The notes: generated by a model from the sequence alone, not told the origin. Counted from the stretch's first letter, positions 35,446-45,174 are shown. The stretch is DNA of 64,000 bases from CBDFMR01 sp965249765 (GCA_965249765.1 CBDFMR010000005.1:372001-436000); one strand, 5' to 3'. Numbers and translations: made by a program.

Positions 35446-36726
35446 ATGTTAAAGGTAAATAGAATAAGAGAAGATCGTGACAACGTCATTTCAGGTCTTA
35501 AAAAACGTGGATGGAATGATGAGAATCTAACCATCCTCGATCAAGTCATCTCCCTTGATGATGAAAGAAAGTCAACTCAGGCGGCCAATGATAAACTATT
35601 ATCTGAGGTAAAGTCATTTTCTGCCCAGATAGGAGAGATGTTTAAAAGTGGCAAAAGTGATGAGGCCAATCAGATGAAAGCTCAGGTATCGGAAATTAAG
35701 TCCAAAGCTAGCGAGAATGAGAATCACATGCGTGACGTAATCACTTCATTAAATGACTTATTGTATCAAATTCCAAATATCCCACACAGCCTTGTAAAAG
35801 AAGGAGCGAGTGAGGAGGACAATGAGATAGTCAATGAGCAATCTGACAATATTCCTGAGTTGTTTGATGGAGCATTCCCGCACTGGGAACTGATGGAAAA
35901 GTACAATTTGGTAGATTTGAAGCTAGGTGTCAAAATAACTGGCAGTGGATTTCCGGTATATCGAGGTAAAGGAGCAAAACTCCAGAGAGCACTGATACAG
36001 TATTTTCTTGACGAAGCCATCACTGCTGGATACGAGGAATTTATTCCTCCGTTTCTCGTCAACGCTGACTCTGCCATGGGTACAGGGAGTCTTCCAGATA
36101 AGGAAGGCCAGATGTACTATTGTGAGAAAGACAATCTCTATCTTATACCTACAGCAGAAATACCCGTGACCAATGTATATCGAGATGTACTACTAAAAGA
36201 AGGTGATTTTCCAGTTAAAATGACAGCTTATACGCCATGCTTTAGAAGGGAGGCGGGGTCATATGGAGCTGATGTGAAGGGACTTAATAGAGTACATCAG
36301 TTTGATAAAGTAGAGATTGTAGAGATAACGAAACCTGAGAATTCATACGATGTTCTTGATAGGATGGTTTCCCATGTATCACGATTGTTGGAGAGTATGG
36401 AACTGCCATATCGTATCTTGCGTTTATGTGGGGGAGACTTAACATTTACCTCTGCGATGACCTATGATTTTGAGGTTTTTTCGGCAGCGCAAAAAAGATG
36501 GCTTGAGGTAAGTTCTGTTTCAAATTTTGAAACATATCAAAGTAACAGGTTGAAACTACGATATAAAGACAATAATGGAAAGAGTCATCTGGCTCATACT
36601 CTGAATGGAAGTGCTCTTGCATTGGCAAGGATTTTTGCTGCTATCCTTGAGAACAATCAGACGGCTAATGGAATTAATATTCCAAAGGTATTGATACCTT
36701 ATACGGGATTTAATACAATTGAATAA
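35446..36726 (+). CDS. serS: Serine-tRNA ligase
   Basis: A 426-residue class II synthetase. The N-terminal coiled-coil arm that contacts the tRNA (ERKSTQAANDKLLSEVKSFS and onward) precedes the catalytic domain with TAEIPVTNVYRD, the motif 2 region CFRREAGSYGADVKGLNRVH and motif 3 (NGSALALARIFAAILENNQ). Length is standard. Likely co-transcribed with the metallopeptidase gene 20 bases downstream. Confidence 0.97.
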   Translation: MLKVNRIREDRDNVISGLKKRGWNDENLTILDQVISLDDERKSTQAANDKLLSEVKSFSAQIGEMFKSGKSDEANQMKAQVSEIKSKASENENHMRDVITSLNDLLYQIPNIPHSLVKEGASEEDNEIVNEQSDNIPELFDGAFPHWELMEKYNLVDLKLGVKITGSGFPVYRGKGAKLQRALIQYFLDEAITAGYEEFIPPFLVNADSAMGTGSLPDKEGQMYYCEKDNLYLIPTAEIPVTNVYRDVLLKEGDFPVKMTAYTPCFRREAGSYGADVKGLNRVHQFDKVEIVEITKPENSYDVLDRMVSHVSRLLESMELPYRILRLCGGDLTFTSAMTYDFEVFSAAQKRWLEVSSVSNFETYQSNRLKLRYKDNNGKSHLAHTLNGSALALARIFAAILENNQTANGINIPKVLIPYTGFNTIE

Positions 36727-36746
36727 CATAATTAATTAATATAGAT

Positions 36747-37430
36747 ATGGGTTATTTTGTAATACTTGGATTGTTTACGCTGGTTGGTTTTTTAATCAGC
36801 AGTAGACTCAAAAGTAAGTTTAAGAAATATAGCCAGATAGGCATCGCAAGTGGTATGTCTGGAGAAGAAGTGGCACATGCCATGCTCAGGCATTATGACA
36901 TTCATGATGTGCAGGTTGTTCAAGGGAAGGGAAAGCTTACAGACCATTATAATCCAAGAAGTAAAACTATAGCGCTTAGTCCTCAGGTATTTCAGGGAAG
37001 AAGTATTGCTGCCGCTGCAGTATCTGCTCATGAATGTGGTCATGCAGTACAGCATGCTACCGCCTACAACATGCTTGCCATGAGATCTAAGCTAGTGCCC
37101 ATTGTTCAGTTTAGCTCTACAATACAGCAGTTCCTATTTATGGGAATGATAGTAGGATTAGGTGCGGGTATAGGAGGTCAGACCTTGTTGCTCATCTTGG
37201 TTGCGACTTTTGGGATGACTGCATTATTTAGCTTGATAACATTGCCTGTGGAGTTTGACGCCAGCCGCAGAGCCTTGGTTTGGCTGGATGATACGGGGGT
37301 GACTCAAGGAGCAGAGTATGATGGTGCCAAGGATGCCCTTTGGTGGGCAGCTATGACTTATGTGTCTAATGCTCTTGCATCACTTGTGATCTTCTTATAT
37401 TTCTTATTACGATTTATGGGTAGCGACTAG
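36747..37430 (+). CDS. Zinc metallopeptidase, YugP-like
   Basis: A 227-residue membrane protein with a zinc-protease motif AAVSAHECGHAVQHA (HExxH), an N-terminal membrane helix (MGYFVILGLFTLVGFLISS) and further hydrophobic helices (FLFMGMIVGLGAGIGGQTLL, and the C-terminal end). It matches the neutral zinc metallopeptidase 2 family represented by B. subtilis YugP, of unknown substrate. It sits between serS and frr with short gaps, so it is probably in the same operon. Confidence 0.88.
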   Translation: MGYFVILGLFTLVGFLISSRLKSKFKKYSQIGIASGMSGEEVAHAMLRHYDIHDVQVVQGKGKLTDHYNPRSKTIALSPQVFQGRSIAAAAVSAHECGHAVQHATAYNMLAMRSKLVPIVQFSSTIQQFLFMGMIVGLGAGIGGQTLLLILVATFGMTALFSLITLPVEFDASRRALVWLDDTGVTQGAEYDGAKDALWWAAMTYVSNALASLVIFLYFLLRFMGSD

Positions 37431-37464
37431 GCAGTTATTATTGAACACAAAAAAGCGAATTACC

Positions 37465-38028
37465 ATGAGTATGGATATTGATACATATATGAAGAAAGGC
37501 ATCGCTCATATGGATGATGCCATGGAACACCTCAAGGTTGAACTCCAAAAGGTACGAGCAGGAAAAGCTTCACCTAGTATGCTTGACGGGATCAAGGTTG
37601 ACTATTACGGAACACCGACACCACTCAGTCAGGTAGCCAATATCGGTGCACCTGATTCTAAAACGATAAGTATTCAGCCTTGGGAGAAATCTTTATTAGC
37701 CAATATAGAGCAAGCTATCTTTGCAGCAAACCTTGGCCTTACTCCAATGAACGATGGGGAATTTGTAAGAATATCAATACCGGCACTAACGGAAGAAAGG
37801 AGGATGTCCCTTGTAAAGCAGTCTAAAGGTCTAGGCGAAGAAGCAAAAGTGAGTCTTAGAAATGCTCGCCATAAGCTGATGGACTTCATCAAGAACGAAG
37901 TTAAAGAAGGATATCCTGAGGATTTGGGTAAAAAGAAAGAAGCGGAAGTACAAAAGTTGGTCGACGGTTTCGCGAGTAAGATAAATGGACTCATCGAGTC
38001 CAAGGAGAAAGACATAATGACGGTGTAG
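37465..38028 (+). CDS. frr: Ribosome recycling factor
   Basis: A 187-residue factor that splits post-termination ribosomes with EF-G. Family signatures include LQKVRAGKASPSMLDGIKVD, YYGTPTPLSQVANI, and the C-terminal RNARHKLMDFIKNEVKEG. The ATG at 37465 (MSMDIDTYMKK) is preferred to the TTG at 37441. The 228 bases downstream, before yifB, show no gene or structure I can support. Confidence 0.96.
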   Translation: MSMDIDTYMKKGIAHMDDAMEHLKVELQKVRAGKASPSMLDGIKVDYYGTPTPLSQVANIGAPDSKTISIQPWEKSLLANIEQAIFAANLGLTPMNDGEFVRISIPALTEERRMSLVKQSKGLGEEAKVSLRNARHKLMDFIKNEVKEGYPEDLGKKKEAEVQKLVDGFASKINGLIESKEKDIMTV

Positions 38029-38256
38029 GGAATGCATTTCACTGCCTGCTCACTACTTCGATCTCTCCTAGGTCGGGTTTTCGATGGATTCTTGACTAAT
38101 ATAGTTGCACTCTCTGAGGTGCTTCCAAGACCCTCTTCTTCAGATTATTTGCACATTGTACCATTGAATATTAAAATCATGAAATTTTATAGAATCTGAG
38201 TGATCATCGTATCCCTTATCCCTAAACTCTCAACCCTAATCAATATCCCTTCACCA

Positions 38257-39813
38257 CTATCCTGCCCAGCCTTCTCTATCGAGACTTCGATATTGTATTG
38301 CTTCAGCTAGGTGCTCTATTTTGATATTGTCACTAGATGCTAGATCAGCAGCCGTACGCGCAACTTTTAATATTCGATCATAAGCACGAGCAGACAATTG
38401 AAGTTTGTTCATAGCAGTCTTGAGGAGTGTGATGCCTGCTTGGTCCAGCTTACATACATCTGATACCATACGGCTTGACATCTGAGCATTTGAATGTATT
38501 CCATCTATTTCTTTGAAGCGGGATTCTTGTAATTTTCTCGCTTCGATGACTCTTGATCTGACCTTATCACTTCTTTCACTTTTGTACCCCATCGTTGATA
38601 ACTCTTCTACAGATACTGGAGTCACTTCTACATGCAAGTCAATGCGATCGAGCAGAGGACCGGAAATTTTATTGAGATATTTCTTCACTACACCAGGACC
38701 GCACATACAATCTTTTTCTGGGTGGTTATAGAAGCCACAAGGACAGGGATTCATTGAAGCGACGAGCATAAAGCTAGATGGAAAATCAACACTAATCCTC
38801 GCTCGTGAGATAGTCACTTTTCTCTCCTCCATAGGCTGACGAAGGACTTCAAGCACAGACCTCTTAAATTCTGGCAGCTCGTCAAGAAATAAGACTCCAT
38901 TATGAGCAAGTGATATCTCACCAGGATTAGGATTGGATCCACCACCGACCAAAGCTACATCACTGATGGTATGGTGTGGTGATCTGAACGGTCGCACCGT
39001 CACGAGACCTTCCTCTGACGACAGCACCCCAGCTACAGAGTGAATCTTGGTAGTATCTAGAGCTTCATGTAACGATAGGGGAGGCAAGATAGTTGGCAAT
39101 CTACGGGCAAGCATAGTCTTACCGGCTCCTGGAGGTCCTATTAGTATCATGTTGTGACCTCCGGCCGCCGAAAGCTCCATTGCTCGTTTGATATTCTCTT
39201 GACCTTTGACATCTGAGAAGTCGACAGCATAGTCGTCTACTTTGTGGCCAAAAACTTCTCGTGTATCCATCTTCAAGGGAGGTATCCCTCCTTCTCCATT
39301 TAGTATTTTGATAGACTCAACCAGATTTTTTACCCCATATACATCCAGTTCATTGACTATGGCGGCTTCCTTGGCGTTTTGATGAGGAAGGATGATGCCT
39401 TTGTACCCTTCCTTTCGTGCCTGGATGGCAATAGGCAATGCCCCCCTGATAGGTCTGAGGGCTCCATCCAGCGCTAGCTCTCCCATGATAATGTAGTCTC
39501 CAAGCATTCCATTTTTTATTTGCTTGGTGGCTGCCAATATTCCTAAAGCAATGGGAAGGTCATATGCCGAACCTTCTTTCTTAATGTCAGCAGGAGCGAG
39601 ATTGACAACGAGTTTTAATCTCATCATTTTATAACCCACGTTCTTTATGGCAGATTCTATACGTTGGAACCCTTCCTTTACGGCATTATCAGGAAGTCCT
39701 ACTAGGTTATAAAAACTCTTTCCTGCGACAACATTGCCACCTGCATTCACTTCTACAGTGATTGTCTTGGCTTCAACACCATGGACAGAACTAGAATAGG
39801 ATTTGACAAGCAT
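38257..39813 (-). CDS. YifB/ComM family Mg-chelatase-like AAA+ ATPase
   Basis: A 518-residue protein with an N-terminal Lon-like domain (AGGNVVAGKSFYNLVGLPDN), an AAA+ domain with Walker A GPPGAGKTMLARRLPTI and Walker B GVLFLDELPEF, and the conserved cysteine block NPCPCGFYNHPEKDCMCGPG. The family includes ComM, a branch-migration helicase in natural transformation; orthology here is by family only. Stands alone, divergent from the ferredoxin-NADP reductase gene. Confidence 0.93.
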   Translation of the reverse strand: MLVKSYSSSVHGVEAKTITVEVNAGGNVVAGKSFYNLVGLPDNAVKEGFQRIESAIKNVGYKMMRLKLVVNLAPADIKKEGSAYDLPIALGILAATKQIKNGMLGDYIIMGELALDGALRPIRGALPIAIQARKEGYKGIILPHQNAKEAAIVNELDVYGVKNLVESIKILNGEGGIPPLKMDTREVFGHKVDDYAVDFSDVKGQENIKRAMELSAAGGHNMILIGPPGAGKTMLARRLPTILPPLSLHEALDTTKIHSVAGVLSSEEGLVTVRPFRSPHHTISDVALVGGGSNPNPGEISLAHNGVLFLDELPEFKRSVLEVLRQPMEERKVTISRARISVDFPSSFMLVASMNPCPCGFYNHPEKDCMCGPGVVKKYLNKISGPLLDRIDLHVEVTPVSVEELSTMGYKSERSDKVRSRVIEARKLQESRFKEIDGIHSNAQMSSRMVSDVCKLDQAGITLLKTAMNKLQLSARAYDRILKVARTAADLASSDNIKIEHLAEAIQYRSLDREGWAG

Positions 39814-39945
39814 ACAGGCAAGATATAAATTTGCATGAACAAAAGGTGGACTTTAGGTATTTGATCAATGATGTGCGACAAGGTAGTTGTAGTTTTCTTA
39901 TGATAGGAGTTATTACTTTGCCACATTTGCATAATTCATTAATAA

Positions 39946-40956
39946 ATGATAGAGACAGATATCGTCATTATAGGAGCAGGACCATGTGGTTTGTTCACTG
40001 TTTTTGAAGCAGGACTGTTGAAGTTGCGTTGTCATTTGCTAGACGTATTACCTGAGGCTGGAGGTCAACTAACAGAGATTTATCCCAAGAAGCCTATCTA
40101 CGATGTACCGGGATATACAAGTATTCTTGCAGGAGATTTGGTGGCAAACTTGATGGAACAAATTGCTCCATTCAATCCGGGCTTCACGTTTGGAGAGCGT
40201 GCAGAAGAAGTAAGGCAAGTTGGTGACAAACTTTTTGAGGTAAAGACCAACGGTGGGGAATTGCTACGTGCACCAGTAATAGCAATTGCCGGAGGATTGG
40301 GCTGTTTTGAACCACGTAAACCTCCCATAGATGAGATAGAGACTTTTGAAGGGAAGGGTATTGACTACATTATTAAGGACCCTGAGAAGTACCGCAACAA
40401 GAAATTGGTCATAGCGGGAGGTGGGGATTCGGCCTTAGACTGGACGATTGCTCTTGCCGATATAGCAGACTCGGTGACACTTGTTCATCGTCGTACGAGT
40501 TTTAGAGGAGTCCTGGATTCAGTGGACAAGGTTATGAAACTGTATGAAGGCGGGCGGATAAAACTGCTTACCGAAACCCAGGCCATAGGTGTGGCGGGAA
40601 ATGGTAGGTTGGAAAGTGTAAGGGTAAAGCACAAGACTATCGGAGAACGTGAGCTTGGTGCTGATTACTTCATTCCACTTTTTGGTCTGTCGCCCAAGCT
40701 TGGACCTATAGCAGATTGGGGGTTGAATATTGAACGCAGCGCTATCATTGTAGATACAGAAGACTATAGCACCAATATTCCAGGCATTTATGCGATAGGT
40801 GACATCAATAATTATCCAGGTAAACTCAAGCTAATCCTTTGTGGATTCCATGAAGCAACGCTCATGGTACAATCAGCATTTAAGTACATTTATCCTGACC
40901 AGAAACTAAGTTTTAAATACACAACTGTTTCTGGTGTATCAGGTTTTGAAGATTGA
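39946..40956 (+). CDS. Ferredoxin/flavodoxin-NADP(+) reductase, thioredoxin reductase-like
   Basis: A 336-residue FAD/NAD(P)-binding protein. The FAD site VIIGAGPCGLFTVFEAGL, the NADPH site VIAGGGDSALDWTIALAD and the second FAD motif AIGDINNYPGKLKLILCGFHEA are present. It lacks the CxxC pair of thioredoxin reductases, which places it with the bacterial FNR type found in Bacillus and Chlorobium. It moves electrons between NADPH and ferredoxin or flavodoxin. A single gene with its own upstream region. Confidence 0.9.
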   Translation: MIETDIVIIGAGPCGLFTVFEAGLLKLRCHLLDVLPEAGGQLTEIYPKKPIYDVPGYTSILAGDLVANLMEQIAPFNPGFTFGERAEEVRQVGDKLFEVKTNGGELLRAPVIAIAGGLGCFEPRKPPIDEIETFEGKGIDYIIKDPEKYRNKKLVIAGGGDSALDWTIALADIADSVTLVHRRTSFRGVLDSVDKVMKLYEGGRIKLLTETQAIGVAGNGRLESVRVKHKTIGERELGADYFIPLFGLSPKLGPIADWGLNIERSAIIVDTEDYSTNIPGIYAIGDINNYPGKLKLILCGFHEATLMVQSAFKYIYPDQKLSFKYTTVSGVSGFED

Positions 40957-40977
40957 TTTTTATAGTTTCAGTGAGCA

Positions 40978-42042
40978 TTAAGCCTTGTCTTTGAGATTTT
41001 CTTCTCGTTGAGTGATTCTATCTTGTAAATACTCTATTATTTTTTTGGCTCTTGAAAGTTTTTCATCGAGACCTGACCCAAGTTTTTCGTCATCATTGTC
41101 TTTAATTTCTTTCTCGATAGTATTGATTTTTTCTAAAGCTTCAGTCTGACGTTCTTTGAGTTTTTCCAAAGATTCAGCCTCGTCAGCTTTGTCAAAAATC
41201 AAATCTTCTGGTTTGGCATGATGTAATTCCGAATCCTTAATCTTGGTTTTCTTGGGAATAAATACGGTTTCACCTACCTGCCGTTGATTCATAAATGTAG
41301 GAGACACGATTTCGATGCCAGCTCCATGTAATGCATCTAAAGTAAGGACGTTTAATCTTGACTCGGCAGTAAGTATGGTTTTGATTTCCTCAAGCATTCC
41401 GTACACCTTGTATACGACTGAATAATCACCAAGTTCTGTTATTCTCACGAAAGGGTCCTTGAGATCGGCATCTTGAGCAGCCTGGAGTAAGGCCTTCTCT
41501 ATTTTTAATCGATTGACGTCGTATCCCAGAGAAACCATACTTGAGATAAAGGTGCCGGTGGCTCTGGTGACACTTACTGGATTGGTAGCCAAATATAGAT
41601 TAGGGAGTGTCTTAAGGTCTCTGTTCTCGGTTTGGATTTCTGTATGAAACAACCCTCGTTCTGTAATCCTTCCGAAGTGATCATTGACCCTGATAAAATC
41701 TCCGGGCTTGAAACTATTGATGGACCTTAACATGATACCAGCTAGGCCATTGCCAATAAAAGTGGCCGAACTAAGCGCCAAGGCAGCAGAAATAACGATA
41801 CCTATGAGACCTGTAACTTGGCCTTTAAGTCCTTGATCCATGGGAAGACTTAGGATGATGGCAATAAATCCAATCAGAGCTATGGCAAACAAGATAAGTG
41901 ACTTGATGATGGACCAGTCAGCCTTGCCTTTGGATTGTCTTGAAAGAAGAAAATTAGCTACATAATAGATGCCGAGTACGAAGAGGATTGTGATGATCGT
42001 AGGCCCCAAACTTGACATGAAATTCAGAAGGATATCCATCAT
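40978..42042 (-). CDS. Small-conductance mechanosensitive channel, MscS family
   Basis: A 354-residue protein with N-terminal membrane helices (residues ~13-32, 48-66 and 80-115), the pore-lining region ALALSSATFIGNGLAGIMLR, then the MscS beta domain (INSFKPGDFIRVNDHFGRIT) and a charged C-terminal coiled coil. Opens under membrane tension to release solutes. Its ATG overlaps the stop of the MBL gene (ATGA), so the two are co-translated. Confidence 0.9.
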   Translation of the reverse strand: MMDILLNFMSSLGPTIITILFVLGIYYVANFLLSRQSKGKADWSIIKSLILFAIALIGFIAIILSLPMDQGLKGQVTGLIGIVISAALALSSATFIGNGLAGIMLRSINSFKPGDFIRVNDHFGRITERGLFHTEIQTENRDLKTLPNLYLATNPVSVTRATGTFISSMVSLGYDVNRLKIEKALLQAAQDADLKDPFVRITELGDYSVVYKVYGMLEEIKTILTAESRLNVLTLDALHGAGIEIVSPTFMNQRQVGETVFIPKKTKIKDSELHHAKPEDLIFDKADEAESLEKLKERQTEALEKINTIEKEIKDNDDEKLGSGLDEKLSRAKKIIEYLQDRITQREENLKDKA

Positions 42043-42923
42043 TCCTTATCTGCTAAATCTGTCCAAATAGTATCAATGAATGTCTCGCTATTGATAAATC
42101 CTGTTCCCCAGTCTTCATATCCCTTATCAAGACCCGAGGCTTTGATTTCTTCAATGCTCTTATCTAGTCCTATCATTGACTTGATCCTATCATGCATCTC
42201 TACTATCATAAGGTAGTATCTAAGTAAATCAGACTTAGAAGCTAGGCTTCCATGACCTGGGATAATCTTTGTCTCTGTGTCACAGAGCATGAGAGCGGTC
42301 TCTACTGCCTTGAGCACTCCCCCAACACTTCCGCCTGATCCCAGATCAATAAAAGGAAAGCGGTCCTTAAAAAAACAGTCTCCCATATGTAATACGTTCT
42401 CTGATGGAAAGTATACCAAGGCATCGCCATCTGTATGTGCGTTGTGCACATGAATGAGCATTACATCTTGCCCATTGAGATGAATATTCATATTGTCCTC
42501 AAAAGTAAAAGTAGGCCAGTAGCCCTCGTCATGTGCTTTTACTTCTCTGCTGAATGCCTTCATGACTTGATCAGTGCTAAGCCTTTCCCGTACATTTTCA
42601 TGGGCTATGACTACTGCACCATCACTGCTGAAATTTTCATTGCCACCTGTATGGTCACCATGCCAATGAGTATTAACCAGGTAGGCTGTTTTCTGTCCAG
42701 TCAGCTTTAATATCTCTTTCTTAATCTTTTCACTGAGAGGACCATATTGACTGTCGATCATCAAGCTGGCATCCTCGCCAGTAAAGAGTCCAATATTCCC
42801 TCCGCTACCGGTGAGCATGTAGATGTTGGCAGTGAGTTTTGTTGACGTGATCTCTACTTTTTCCCAGTCTTGAGAATATAGATTAACTGAAATAATGAGA
42901 AAAAAGACTGTGAAGAATTTCAT
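42039..42923 (-). CDS. Exported MBL-fold metallohydrolase
   Basis: A 294-residue protein with a signal peptide (MKFFTVFFLIISVNLYSQ) and the metallo-beta-lactamase fold: zinc motif NTHWHGDHTGGNENF, second-site histidine in HNAHTDGDALVYF, HMGDCFF and the loop IPGHGSLASK. The layout resembles subclass B1/B3-like hydrolases, but no lactam specificity can be read from sequence. Coupled to a MscS-type channel gene downstream. Confidence 0.88.
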   Translation of the reverse strand: MKFFTVFFLIISVNLYSQDWEKVEITSTKLTANIYMLTGSGGNIGLFTGEDASLMIDSQYGPLSEKIKKEILKLTGQKTAYLVNTHWHGDHTGGNENFSSDGAVVIAHENVRERLSTDQVMKAFSREVKAHDEGYWPTFTFEDNMNIHLNGQDVMLIHVHNAHTDGDALVYFPSENVLHMGDCFFKDRFPFIDLGSGGSVGGVLKAVETALMLCDTETKIIPGHGSLASKSDLLRYYLMIVEMHDRIKSMIGLDKSIEEIKASGLDKGYEDWGTGFINSETFIDTIWTDLADKE

Positions 42924-43076
42924 AATTTTTTGATTTATCGGATGATGAAGCTAGCCAATTTTTATTGATTATTAATCTTACCAAAATGTTATATCACGTT
43001 AATCTTCTGGTAAAGCATGTGACTTTTCTTGATATGGCAGTTGTCAGCCTTTATACTTGAAGCAAATTATATTGAT

Positions 43077-43781
43077 ATGAAAAGATATATACCTATTGCA
43101 ATTATTCTGGTGATATTAACTTCTTGTTCCAGAAAACACACCACTTACAGATACGAGGAATTGTCAGCTGATCATAGCATCATTGCTGTACTGCCTTTTT
43201 ACAATCATTATACCGGTAGGATACCTGAAAAACTTACTGAGGAAGAGCTGGATGAGATCCGTACTGATGAAGCGTACATATTCCAGCAAGCTCTTTATTT
43301 CCAGTTACTTGATAAGTCAGGTATGGATGACGATCACATTAGAATAGACATTCAAGATGTATCAATGACCAATGCCTTGCTTGATAAGGCAGGCATCTCG
43401 CCACTCGAGGTAAGCAAAAGACCTACCCAAGAAATTTCATCAATATTGGGAGTGGACGCTGTGGTGAGGGTGGACCTATACAAGAATCAATTTCTCTCAA
43501 ACAATGAGTCTTTTGCAATTCATTCTGCTACTAAAGTTCTGATGAATACAACTGATATCAAGCTTCCGTGGAATGCTGATAAAGGCGGCGAAGTAAGGAT
43601 CTTGTCAAAGTTACTTGATAGTGAAAAAGGAGTGGCCCTGTGGTCATATCAAAAGAAATATCCCATCGACTGGAGTAGTCAGACAGATGATGTAGTGGAT
43701 AAGCAACGCCATCTCAAAAAAGTTTCCTTATCGAAACAAGTAGTTACACTAAAGGTGATGAGTCGGACGAAATCGGGTTAA
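43077..43781 (+). CDS. Lipoprotein, DUF799/GNA1162-like, with probable 3' frameshift
   Basis: Reads a lipoprotein signal (MKRYIPIAIILVILTSC), then a domain with ADHSIIAVLPFYNHYTGRIP and ILGVDAVVRVDLYKNQFLSN, resembling GNA1162/DUF799-type envelope lipoproteins. In the annotated frame the last ~38 residues are unlike the family. One base away the sequence reads ISNAISKKFPYRNK and stops at 43743; a KKFPYR end is what I would expect, so a one-base frameshift near 43700 is likely. The ATG at 43077 begins the signal peptide. Confidence 0.7.
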   Translation: MKRYIPIAIILVILTSCSRKHTTYRYEELSADHSIIAVLPFYNHYTGRIPEKLTEEELDEIRTDEAYIFQQALYFQLLDKSGMDDDHIRIDIQDVSMTNALLDKAGISPLEVSKRPTQEISSILGVDAVVRVDLYKNQFLSNNESFAIHSATKVLMNTTDIKLPWNADKGGEVRILSKLLDSEKGVALWSYQKKYPIDWSSQTDDVVDKQRHLKKVSLSKQVVTLKVMSRTKSG

Positions 43782-43810
43782 AAGACGTTACTTTAAACGA
43801 TAGAATCGAT

Positions 43811-43990
43811 ATGAAAGCTGTAATAATATTATTGGTCTTTGTTAGCTATAATGTTGGATATAGCCATGGTCATATATCGACTGGTGATTCAATATGCATA
43901 TACGATGCCATGCACCTAGACAGAGAATCTGCTACGCAGATTTCCTCATTGAGAGGAAGTGTATTAACTCAACTTGGCTTAAAGGAATAA
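43811..43990 (+). CDS. Small exported protein
   Basis: A 59-residue ORF beginning with a signal peptide (MKAVIILLVFVSYNVGYSHG). The mature part reads YDAMHLDRESATQISSLRGS, then VLTQLGLKE. The tail loosely resembles the Leu-rich end of TGF-beta propeptide-like segments found in some Bacteroidota proteins, but it is too short to assign. It follows the DUF799-like lipoprotein on the same strand and may be a gene remnant. Confidence 0.45.
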   Translation: MKAVIILLVFVSYNVGYSHGHISTGDSICIYDAMHLDRESATQISSLRGSVLTQLGLKE

Positions 43991-44138
43991 TAAATGTCTT
44001 AGCATTTAATGCCATTGTCTCTGAATTCGTACGTGTTTATCTATACTCTTTATAAGAGCGTTCTATACGTGTTAAAAATTATCAATCAAAAGAACAAATC
44101 TATATCTATCCACCTCGAAACAAGCATGTCTCCTACTC

Positions 44139-44885
44139 CTAGCTTAGAAGCATGGCTCTCATATAGGACCTATTCATCCTAGCGATATTCTCGAGGGAGA
44201 TTCCCTTAGGACACTCTGCCTCACAAGCACCAGTATTGCTGCAATTTCCAAATCCTTCTTTATCCATCGCGGAGACCATTCTCTCTGCTCGGTGGTTAGC
44301 TTCGATTTTGCCTTGAGGAAGTAACTCAAATTGTGAAACTTTAGCTGAGACAAACAACATGGCGGAAGCATTGGGACAAGCGGCTACACAAGCTCCACAA
44401 CCAATACAAGCCGCCGCATCAAAGGCCTTGTCGGCATCGTGCTTAGGAATGGGGATGGAATTTGCGTCCTGTGTATTCCCTGAAGTATTAACAGAAACAA
44501 ATCCTCCTGCTGCCATTATTCTATCAAAAGGTGAGCGGTCTACAATAAGGTCCTTAACTACAGGAAAGGACTTAGCCCTCCATGGTTCTATATAAATGGT
44601 GTCACCATCTTTAAAATTACGCATGTGCAACTGGCAAGTGGTGATCAACTCATCAGGGCCATGAGGTCGACCATTAATTACTAATGAACAAGTACCACAA
44701 ATACCTTCTCTACAATCATGGTCAAAAGCTACAGGATCTTTCCTGCCACCTATCAACTGCTCGTTGAGCATGTCAAGCATCTCCAGAAATGAACTGTTGG
44801 GTGAAACATCTTTCAATGTATACGTAGTAAATACTCCCTTGGTTTTTGCATTGGCCTGACGCCATATTTTAAGTGTAAGATTCAT
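44139..44885 (-). CDS. sdhB: Succinate dehydrogenase/fumarate reductase iron-sulfur subunit
   Basis: A 248-residue electron-transfer subunit. The [2Fe-2S] motif CREGICGTCSLVINGRPHG and the two ferredoxin-type clusters CIGCGACVAACPN and CEAECPKGISLENI are visible. It passes electrons from SdhA to menaquinone through SdhC. It is separated from sdhA by 289 bases that hold a small four-helix-bundle gene, an unusual gap for this operon. Confidence 0.96.
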   Translation of the reverse strand: MNLTLKIWRQANAKTKGVFTTYTLKDVSPNSSFLEMLDMLNEQLIGGRKDPVAFDHDCREGICGTCSLVINGRPHGPDELITTCQLHMRNFKDGDTIYIEPWRAKSFPVVKDLIVDRSPFDRIMAAGGFVSVNTSGNTQDANSIPIPKHDADKAFDAAACIGCGACVAACPNASAMLFVSAKVSQFELLPQGKIEANHRAERMVSAMDKEGFGNCSNTGACEAECPKGISLENIARMNRSYMRAMLLS

Positions 44886-44908
44886 GTTTTATTCGTTATC
44901 AGTTTATT

Positions 44909-44919
44909 AGTGTATCAGT
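44909..44919. repeat. Left arm of inverted repeat flanking the mini four-helix-bundle gene
   Basis: AGTGTATCAGT, exact reverse complement of 45138-45148. It sits in a block of TATCAG-type repeats (44896-44941) between sdhB and the small gene. Confidence 0.7.
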
Positions 44920-44937
44920 CTATTAGTATATCAGTTA

Positions 44938-45108
44938 TCAGTCGTCATTTTTTCTCAAATACTTTATAGTGCCATTGATAAGCCTTATGACTTCATTTGC
45001 ATCTGACATCAAACCTTGGATACGCTCATTTGCCTCAAGGGTTTTACTCAAATCTATCACTTCTCTTGAAAGTGACATGGCTACATCCATTTCTTTATAA
45101 TTAGCCAT
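44938..45108 (-). CDS. Miniature four-helix-bundle-type protein
   Basis: A 56-residue protein from the ATG at 45108 (MANYKEMDVAMSLSREVIDL). It resembles the first helix of the S23/IVP four-helix-bundle family joined to a last helix (EVIRLINGTIKYLRKNDD), about half the usual ~120 residues, so it may be an internally deleted copy. It is inserted between sdhA and sdhB on the operon strand, and an 11-bp inverted repeat flanks it. Function unknown; members of this family often sit in rRNA insertions or in retroelement-like cassettes. Confidence 0.55.
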   Translation of the reverse strand: MANYKEMDVAMSLSREVIDLSKTLEANERIQGLMSDANEVIRLINGTIKYLRKNDD

Positions 45109-45137
45109 ATCGTAATTATCTATCTCTAGCAATTAAT

Positions 45138-45148
45138 TAACTGATACA
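45138..45148. repeat. Right arm of inverted repeat flanking the mini four-helix-bundle gene
   Basis: ACTGATACACT, exact reverse complement of 44909-44919. Confidence 0.7.
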
Positions 45149-45174
45149 CTGTTATCTGATACACTACTACACCA

